From: Planctomycetota bacterium
Lineage (GTDB): Bacteria; Planctomycetota; Planctomycetia; Pirellulales; UBA7805
DNA: 11,703 nt
Assembly: GCA_030605285.1 (NCBI GenBank)
Contig: JAUWIQ010000018.1
Location: 1-11,703 of the forward strand
Reading direction: 5' to 3'
Made by a program: the position numbers and the translations under genes. Each line of letters starts with the position of its first letter. The first letter of the stretch is position 1. The notes under the pieces were generated by a model. That model saw nothing but the letters and a program-made list of their open reading frames with translations. It did no database searches and was not told the DNA's origin. Below are positions 7,644-11,703 of this stretch, piece after piece.

Positions 7644-8888
7644 ATGGTGACAAAGCCCTCCCGAACCAAGACTTCTGCCAAGCACAAAGGAATCAATGTC
7701 TACCCCGAACGCACTCCCCGCTTCTGGCACGGCATGCGATTTTGCGCAGCGCTAGGTCTTTTGATTAAAAATCGCTTTCGTGTCCACCCGATGCGTTGGG
7801 GGATGATTTTCACTGTGCTGTTTGCTGCTCTGATCAACTCGATTCTTTATTACCTGCAGCAATTGCTATACGGCCGCAAGATCAAAACTACCAAAATTCA
7901 GCAGCCGCCAATCTTTATTATCGGTCACTGGCGCAGCGGCACCACGCACCTGCACGAATTAATGATCCGGGATCGACGCTTTGCTTGTGCGAACACTTAC
8001 GAGTGTTTTGCGCCAAATCACTTTGTCATTTCCGGATGGGTCTTGCCCAAGTTGTTCTGGTTTTTGCTGCCCGAAAAACGGCCCATGGATAACATGTTGA
8101 TTGGTTTCGACCGCCCGCAAGAAGACGACATTGCCCTCTGCGGACTTGGTGCTCCCACGCCCTATTTTCGTCTCGCGTTTCCCAATCATCCCCCGCCGTA
8201 CAACGAATTTTTGAATATGGAGGGTACGGATGAGGAGGACTTGAGTCGCTTCAAGCAGGCTTTAAAGGGATTTGTCCAATCGCTGACTTACTACAAGAAA
8301 AAACCGCTGGTACTCAAATCGCCACCCCACACGGGACGCATTGAGGTCCTAGCGGAACTCTTTCCGGGGGCAAAATTTATCCACATAGTGCGTGACCCTT
8401 ATGTCCTGTTCCCCTCCACGCGGAAGACCTGGGAATCACTCGATTATTCTCAAGCGTTTCAAAGACCCAATCATAAAAAGCTTGATGAATATATTCTCGA
8501 CTCACTAGTGCAGATGTACGAGGGCTTCGAACGGCAGCGGACTGCCATGGAACCGAACCAAATCTGCGATGTCCATTACGAGGACCTGGCACGCGACCCT
8601 GTGGGCGAAGTCCGTCGGGTGTATGCGCAATTGGAGTTGGGTGATTTTGAGAATATTCGGGAGCCCTTGGAACTCTATTTGGAGACGCAACGGGATTACC
8701 GGCCCAACGAGCATACCTTAAAGCCGGAGATATCTGCTGCGATTGCGACACGCTGGGGCCGTTATTTCGAGCAATACGGCTACTCGGCATCTCTCCCTGC
8801 CGCGTCCCCCGTCGATCTGGCCGCTCCGTGCCCCAGCGAGGCACGCAGTGCTGGTAGTTCGACGGGAAGCACGGAGAAGCTACAATAA
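7644..8888 (+). CDS. Membrane-anchored sulfotransferase family protein
   Basis: A 414-residue PAPS-dependent sulfotransferase-type protein, expected to move a sulfuryl group from PAPS to an unknown acceptor. The 5'-phosphosulfate-binding loop is IIGHWRSGTTHLH (92-104). The 3'-phosphate-binding region is HIVRDPYVLFPSTRKTW (about 247-263), with LVLKSPPHTGR (222-232) just before it. A hydrophobic segment at about 52-72 follows a strongly basic N-terminus, suggesting a single membrane anchor, and a second hydrophobic stretch lies at about 127-142. The last 35 residues are Ala/Ser/Pro-rich and probably disordered. The ATG at 7644 lies 14 bp after the activator stop, with no clear ribosome site, so translational coupling in one operon is likely. 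The acceptor could be a glycan, lipid or protein and cannot be read from sequence. Family assignment is firm; function is open. Confidence 0.88.
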   Translation: MVTKPSRTKTSAKHKGINVYPERTPRFWHGMRFCAALGLLIKNRFRVHPMRWGMIFTVLFAALINSILYYLQQLLYGRKIKTTKIQQPPIFIIGHWRSGTTHLHELMIRDRRFACANTYECFAPNHFVISGWVLPKLFWFLLPEKRPMDNMLIGFDRPQEDDIALCGLGAPTPYFRLAFPNHPPPYNEFLNMEGTDEEDLSRFKQALKGFVQSLTYYKKKPLVLKSPPHTGRIEVLAELFPGAKFIHIVRDPYVLFPSTRKTWESLDYSQAFQRPNHKKLDEYILDSLVQMYEGFERQRTAMEPNQICDVHYEDLARDPVGEVRRVYAQLELGDFENIREPLELYLETQRDYRPNEHTLKPEISAAIATRWGRYFEQYGYSASLPAASPVDLAAPCPSEARSAGSSTGSTEKLQ

Positions 8889-8980
8889 GGGACGCTCCCA
8901 CTGCGAGCGGAGGTTTGCAGGGGTTCTTGAAAATGGTTTGCGGTCCCGCAGTGCGTGGATCTGATACAGGGAAATTCCTG

Positions 8981-10225
8981 ATGCTCGAGCAGAGGCTGTT
9001 TCGACAAGTTGCAATCACTGCCATCTTGTCCGCTTCTGTCGCGAGCGGCGAAGACTGGACGCGGTTTCGCGGTGCCAACGGTGCCGGGCAGAGCGACGCC
9101 AAATCCATTCCTACCGAGTGGCAGGACGAGGACTACAACTGGCAGGTTGAATTGCCAGGCATCGGCCACTCATCGCCCGTGATCTGGAAAGATCATGTGG
9201 TGGTCACGAGTGGTGACCCCGAGAGTGCGATCCGCCATGTTACCTGTCTGCGAACTTCCGATGGGAGCGAGGTTTGGAGTCGTCAATTTGCCTCCGTACC
9301 CCACCACTTGCATACCCGCAACAGTTACGCTTCCAGTACGCCTGCTTTAGATGGCGAACACGTATTTCTTACTTGGGCGACTCCTGCCGAGTACCTGCTT
9401 CTCGCACTCGATATGGAAGACGGTTCCGAAGTCTGGAGGGTCAACTTGGGCCCCTTCAAAAGCCAGCATGGGTTCGCCAGCTCTCCAATCGTGTACGGCG
9501 ACTCGGTGATCCTCGGGAACGAACAGCTGGGAGAGAGTTTTTTGGCAGCGTACGATCGTGCCAGTGGAGATTTGAAATGGAAGTGCCCGCGCAGAGGCGG
9601 GGTGCAAACAGCCTATTCCGTGCCTTGCGTCTATCGAGCGGCCGATGGTAGCGAACAACTGATTTTTCACAGTACGGCCCATGGGGTGAGCGGTCTGGAG
9701 CCGGAGACCGGCAAGCTCCTTTGGTCGATCGATGTTTTTCCGCTGCGCTGTGTCAGCAGCCCGGTGGTCGCTGGCGGGCTGATCTTTGGTACGAGTGGCC
9801 AGGGGGGGACCGGCGAGGCTGTGGTGGCGGTGAAGCCGGGCAATCGGGAGGGTCGAGAGGCGTCTGTACAGTACAAGATCAAAAAATCAGCACCTTATGT
9901 AGTAACCCCTGTCGCCTATCAGGATTTACTGTTTGTCTGGCACGACAGTGGGATTGTCTCTTGCCACGACATCGCCGATGGTCGTTTGCGGTGGCGTGAG
10001 CGGGTCGGACGTGGGCAAGGATTTTCTGGTTCGCCGGTCCGGGTGGGGGAAAATATTTACTGTATTTCTGAACGCGGAGAAGTGGTAGTCCTGGCCGCAG
10101 CAGACCAGTACCGCCTGTTGGCTCGCAACGACCTGGGGGAAGCGAGTCGGACGACTCCCGCAGTTTCCGAGGGTCGAATGTATCTGCGCACCGAAACAAA
10201 ATTGATGTCGCTCGGTGGACGCTAG
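8981..10225 (+). CDS. Secreted PQQ-type beta-propeller repeat protein
   Basis: A 414-residue propeller protein. The N-terminus (MLEQRLFR, then a hydrophobic stretch to about residue 22) is a likely signal peptide without a lipobox Cys, so export to the periplasm is expected. The mature start has DWTRFRGANGAG followed by IPTEW, an opening I associate with planctomycete PQQ-like propellers. About seven repeats of an S(S/T)P(V/A)xxGxxV strand pattern are visible (for example SSPVIWKDHVVV, SSPIVYGDSVIL, GSPVRVGENIYC), alternating with GSEVW, GDLKW, GKLLW and GRLRW turns, which suits a seven- or eight-bladed BamB-like fold. No catalytic PQQ-dehydrogenase residues were identified, so a binding or scaffold role is more likely than an enzyme. 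I chose the ATG at 8981 because it opens the signal peptide and has AGGGA upstream; earlier options are ATG 8933 and TTG 8915. It may share the upstream operon (92-bp gap). Confidence 0.85.
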   Translation: MLEQRLFRQVAITAILSASVASGEDWTRFRGANGAGQSDAKSIPTEWQDEDYNWQVELPGIGHSSPVIWKDHVVVTSGDPESAIRHVTCLRTSDGSEVWSRQFASVPHHLHTRNSYASSTPALDGEHVFLTWATPAEYLLLALDMEDGSEVWRVNLGPFKSQHGFASSPIVYGDSVILGNEQLGESFLAAYDRASGDLKWKCPRRGGVQTAYSVPCVYRAADGSEQLIFHSTAHGVSGLEPETGKLLWSIDVFPLRCVSSPVVAGGLIFGTSGQGGTGEAVVAVKPGNREGREASVQYKIKKSAPYVVTPVAYQDLLFVWHDSGIVSCHDIADGRLRWRERVGRGQGFSGSPVRVGENIYCISERGEVVVLAAADQYRLLARNDLGEASRTTPAVSEGRMYLRTETKLMSLGGR

Positions 10226-10257
10226 CAAGATTTTTTCTTGTCGAACGTCCGCTGCTG

Positions 10258-10280
10258 AGGAGGTTTTTCAGAAAACCCCT
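10258..10280 (+). terminator. Hairpin after the propeller gene, terminator candidate
   Basis: AGG-(A)-GGTTTT and AAAACC-CCT form a 9-bp stem with one bulged A and a TCAG loop, 33 bp after the propeller stop. Only GTTTGTC follows, so the T tract is weak. A smaller CAAGA-TTTTT-TCTTG hairpin lies just before it (about 10226-10240). Confidence 0.4.
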
Positions 10281-10332
10281 GTTTGTCAGAGCCCAAATTT
10301 TGTTTGCGAAGGATAGAATGGCATTTTCCGCC

Positions 10333-10340
10333 GGGGGGGG
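10333..10340. repeat. G8 homopolymer tract upstream of the cysteine-rich gene
   Basis: Eight consecutive G bases lie about 110 bp before the start of the small secreted protein and about 45 bp before the dyad site. Tracts of this length can slip. It is probably outside the core promoter, so any effect on expression is uncertain. Confidence 0.6.
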
Positions 10341-10385
10341 ATTTTTGCTCTGGCCTATTCAGAAGAAAATTTGTACATAGCCGCT

Positions 10386-10403
10386 ACCAAATAGTAATTT
10401 GGT
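10386..10403. promoter_or_regulatory. Dyad-symmetric operator candidate with adjacent -10-like box
   Basis: ACCAAAT-AGTA-ATTTGGT is a perfect 7-bp inverted repeat with a 4-bp spacer, about 50 bp before the start of the cysteine-rich secreted protein. A TATAGT -10-like hexamer at 10404-10409 abuts it, with no good -35 at the right distance. This layout would suit an activator or repressor site. The regulator is unknown. Confidence 0.4.
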
Positions 10404-10450
10404 TATAGTCGGTTTGAACCATCAGTAACTTTGCAGTGAGGATCGTGATC

Positions 10451-10897
10451 ATGAAGAAGTCTTGCTTACTTCTGGGGATTGGTGTGGTACTCGGGGGATT
10501 GGTAGCCACCGCCACAGCAGCGGATACTACCGCTGCGGCATGTCCTGTTTCGGGTAAACCGGTCCAGCAGACGGCGACGGCCACGCATCATGGAGGCACG
10601 GTCTATTTTTGCTGCAAGAAGTGCCAGAAGGCATTCAAGGACGATGCCTCCAAGTTTGCCAGCAAGGCAAATCAGCAATTGGTGGTGACCGGGCAGGCGA
10701 GCCAGGAGAAATGTCCGATTAGCGGCGGCAAGACCAAATCCGGAACGGAATTCAAGATCGGGAACATGGAGGTGGCTTTTTGTTGCAAGAACTGTCGTAA
10801 AAAGGTCGCGGAGGCCAGCTCCTCAGACCGTGTCGATCTCGTCTTCGGGGACCAACCCTTTGGGAAGGGTTTTGTCGTCCATGGCGACTCGGAGTAG
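10451..10897 (+). CDS. Secreted protein with two TRASH/YHS-like cysteine modules
   Basis: A 148-residue protein. MKK followed by a hydrophobic stretch and ATATAAD is a clear signal peptide, with cleavage probably after about residue 23. Two similar modules follow. The first runs CPVSGKPV (Cys31) to YFCCKKCQKAF (Cys54, Cys55, Cys58). The second runs CPISGGKT (Cys88) to AFCCKNCRKKV (Cys111, Cys112, Cys115). The spacing is the same in both, Cys-x22-CysCys-xx-Cys, which points to an internal duplication. The pattern resembles TRASH/YHS metal-binding domains, so binding of copper or another soft metal in the periplasm is a reasonable inference but not shown. The ATG at 10451 is preferred because GTGAGG lies 9-14 bases upstream; a GTG at 10436 would add five residues before the signal peptide. 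It stands apart from its neighbours and probably has its own promoter near the dyad at 10386. Confidence 0.85.
   Translation: MKKSCLLLGIGVVLGGLVATATAADTTAAACPVSGKPVQQTATATHHGGTVYFCCKKCQKAFKDDASKFASKANQQLVVTGQASQEKCPISGGKTKSGTEFKIGNMEVAFCCKNCRKKVAEASSSDRVDLVFGDQPFGKGFVVHGDSE
10854..10873 (+). terminator. Terminator-like hairpin inside the 3' coding end of the cysteine-rich gene
   Basis: AACCCTT-TGGG-AAGGGTT is a perfect 7-bp stem with a 4-nt loop (10854-10871), followed by TTGTCGTC. It covers the codons for part of DQPFGKGF near the C-terminus. Translating ribosomes would normally mask it, so it may act only on untranslated transcripts or may be chance. Confidence 0.25.
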
Positions 10898-11010
10898 GTT
10901 GGCAAGCGAACGCCGATAATTTTGATTAGGCGGGCCGATCCTTGGGCTTCGGGGCCATTGGAGGTCCGTTGGCGTATAGCCCTGCGGGGCCAGTTGTGGG
11001 CAGCAACCGC

Positions 11011-11040
11011 TTGACGCTCAGGGTTTCGGTGGGTGATAAT
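11011..11040 (+). promoter_or_regulatory. Sigma-70-type promoter candidate for rpmA
   Basis: TTGACG (11011-11016) and GATAAT (11035-11040) are 18 bp apart, and each box matches consensus at five of six positions. Transcription would begin near 11047, giving a GC-rich leader of about 80 nt before rpmA. This is the best promoter match in the window and suits a ribosomal-protein gene. Confidence 0.6.
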
Positions 11041-11126
11041 CGGGTATCTGTTTCCGGGCCACAGGGATCCCTCTCTCCGGGGCCGCCGATTTTGTTACCT
11101 TGTGCAGGACTGGGAGTACGCGAATT

Positions 11127-11372
11127 ATGGCACATAAGAAGGGACAGGGATCCAGCCGAAATGGTCGGGATTCAAATGCACAGCGCCGCGGTGTGAAGCG
11201 GTTCGGCGGTCAGAAGGTCCAGGCGGGCAATATCCTTGTTCGCCAGGTAGGCAATAAGTTCCATCCAGGTGCCGGGGTGGGGCAAGGGAATGATTACACG
11301 CTCTTTGCGCTGGTTGAGGGTGTGGTCAGTTTTGATCGCAAAGGCCGCCGGATCAATGTAATCAATGTTTGA
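11127..11372 (+). CDS. rpmA: 50S ribosomal protein L27
   Basis: An 81-residue L27, a large-subunit protein whose N-terminal arm reaches the peptidyl-transferase centre. It shows the canonical start [16 protein letters not shown], then [37 protein letters not shown] and VSFDRKGRR. Length is close to the usual 84-85 residues. The first residues are already MAHKK, so the Firmicutes-type cleavable extension is absent. The ATG at 11127 follows GGGAG about 11 nt upstream; a longer frame from 11100 has no support. Genomes commonly have rplU just upstream and obg downstream. Here obg follows, but rplU is replaced by an unrelated secreted protein and a non-coding gap. A strong terminator hairpin lies between rpmA and obg. 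Confidence 0.97.
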   Translation: MAHKKGQGSSRNGRDSNAQRRGVKRFGGQKVQAGNILVRQVGNKFHPGAGVGQGNDYTLFALVEGVVSFDRKGRRINVINV

Positions 11373-11425
11373 GTTTCTCGGGTACGCCAGCAGCGGCGGC
11401 TCGGATGAGGATGAAAAGAAGACTC

Positions 11426-11458
11426 TGGGGATGTCAGCAGGACATCCCCATTTTCATT
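11426..11458 (+). terminator. Strong terminator hairpin between rpmA and obg
   Basis: TGGGGATGTC and GACATCCCCA form a perfect 10-bp stem around the loop AGCAG (11426-11450), followed by TTTTCATT. It ends only about 10-15 nt before the obg ATG at 11469, leaving no space for a separate promoter beyond it. It should uncouple rpmA from obg, so obg would be made by read-through. Confidence 0.75.
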
Positions 11459-11468
11459 GACTGCCATC

Positions 11469-11703
11469 ATGTTCATCGATCGAGTGCAAATCCAGATCCA
11501 AGCGGGCCGCGGGGGAGACGGTTGTTTGAGCTTTCGTCGCGAGCGGTTCATTCCGCGCGGGGGTCCCGATGGGGGTGATGGCGGTCGGGGCGGCAATATT
11601 GTGATTCAAGCGGTCGCGGGAGAGAATCATCTTACCGCAGCGGCACACCGCAAACATTGGAAGGCCAAGTCGGGAACTGCCGGCCAAGGGAACAATCGAC
11701 ACG
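11469..11703 (+). CDS. obg: GTPase Obg/CgtA, N-terminal part (runs off right edge)
   Basis: Obg is a GTPase involved in late 50S ribosome assembly and the stringent response. Only the first 78 codons are present. They cover the glycine-rich Obg fold: MFIDRVQIQIQAGRGGDGC, LSFRRERFIPRGGPDGGDGGRGG, and SGTAGQGNNR near the edge. The GTPase domain lies outside the window. The ATG at 11469 gives the typical MFxDR start. No Shine-Dalgarno is visible just upstream; the preceding bases come from the terminator tail. It follows rpmA by 96 bp, as is common in bacteria. Confidence 0.95.
   Translation, partial: MFIDRVQIQIQAGRGGDGCLSFRRERFIPRGGPDGGDGGRGGNIVIQAVAGENHLTAAAHRKHWKAKSGTAGQGNNRH

Noticed and set aside
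7726..7750. TGGCACGG sequence resembling a sigma-54 -24 element
   Set aside because: The GC of the -12 element is not at the required spacing and the site lies inside the sulfotransferase coding sequence.
8893..8953. CACTGCG...CGCAGTG inverted repeat and a CGCTC...GAGCG stem between the sulfotransferase and the propeller gene
   Set aside because: The first has a 41-nt loop and the second no T tract, so neither supports a terminator or a defined operator.
8377..9108. 243-codon minus-strand frame over the sulfotransferase-propeller junction
   Set aside because: It is antisense to two well-supported genes, and its Arg/Pro-rich composition is typical of a shadow frame.
10942..11196. 84-codon plus-strand frame before and into rpmA
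   Set aside because: It overlaps the promoter and start of rpmA in another frame and resembles no known family. In particular it is not L21.
1..11703. CRISPR arrays, insertion sequences, tRNA or rRNA genes, attachment sites
   Set aside because: I saw no spaced direct-repeat array, transposase frame, tRNA cloverleaf or rRNA-like stretch when reading both strands.

Overview
The window looks like a chromosomal segment from a member of the Planctomycetota. This is inferred, not searched. The clues are a SecA with an extra segment in its second nucleotide-binding domain, a secreted PQQ-type beta-propeller opening with an RFRGANGAG-like motif, a sulfotransferase with an N-terminal membrane segment, and a small secreted protein with two CPxSG...FCCKxC modules. 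Base composition is moderate to slightly GC-rich and looks even. I see no insertion sequence, phage gene, tRNA, rRNA or CRISPR array.

Region 1 (1-3110). The minus strand carries secA, cut by the left window edge after 663 codons. It reads away from a good -35/-10 promoter, and its leader holds a terminator-like hairpin. A metallo-beta-lactamase-fold hydrolase (PhnP-like) is divergent on the plus strand. It ends convergently against the next gene, with two plus-strand terminator candidates, one of them inside the 3' coding end of that neighbour.

Region 2 (3110-5442). The minus strand carries a tail-specific periplasmic protease (Prc/Tsp, family S41) with its own promoter. A perfect 13-bp tandem repeat lies between the promoter and the likely start.

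Region 3 (5443-10225). After about 350 bp without a convincing gene come three plus-strand genes: an FHA-GAF-AAA+-Fis sigma-54 activator, a membrane-anchored sulfotransferase 14 bp behind it, and a secreted propeller protein 92 bp further on. The first two are probably co-transcribed; the third may be.

Region 4 (10226-11703). A small secreted cysteine-rich protein sits behind a dyad-symmetric site and a G8 tract. It is followed by rpmA (L27), with a strong promoter of its own, and the start of obg, cut by the right edge. A strong terminator hairpin lies between rpmA and obg. The usual rpmA partner rplU (L21) is not upstream.

The recognised genes cover protein export (SecA), envelope protein quality control (Prc), ribosome assembly (L27, Obg) and lineage-typical envelope or secreted proteins. 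I found no clear new multi-gene defence or metabolic system. The points most worth following are the two possible attenuators (secA leader, rpmA-obg), the SecA insertion, and the regulator-sulfotransferase-propeller cluster.
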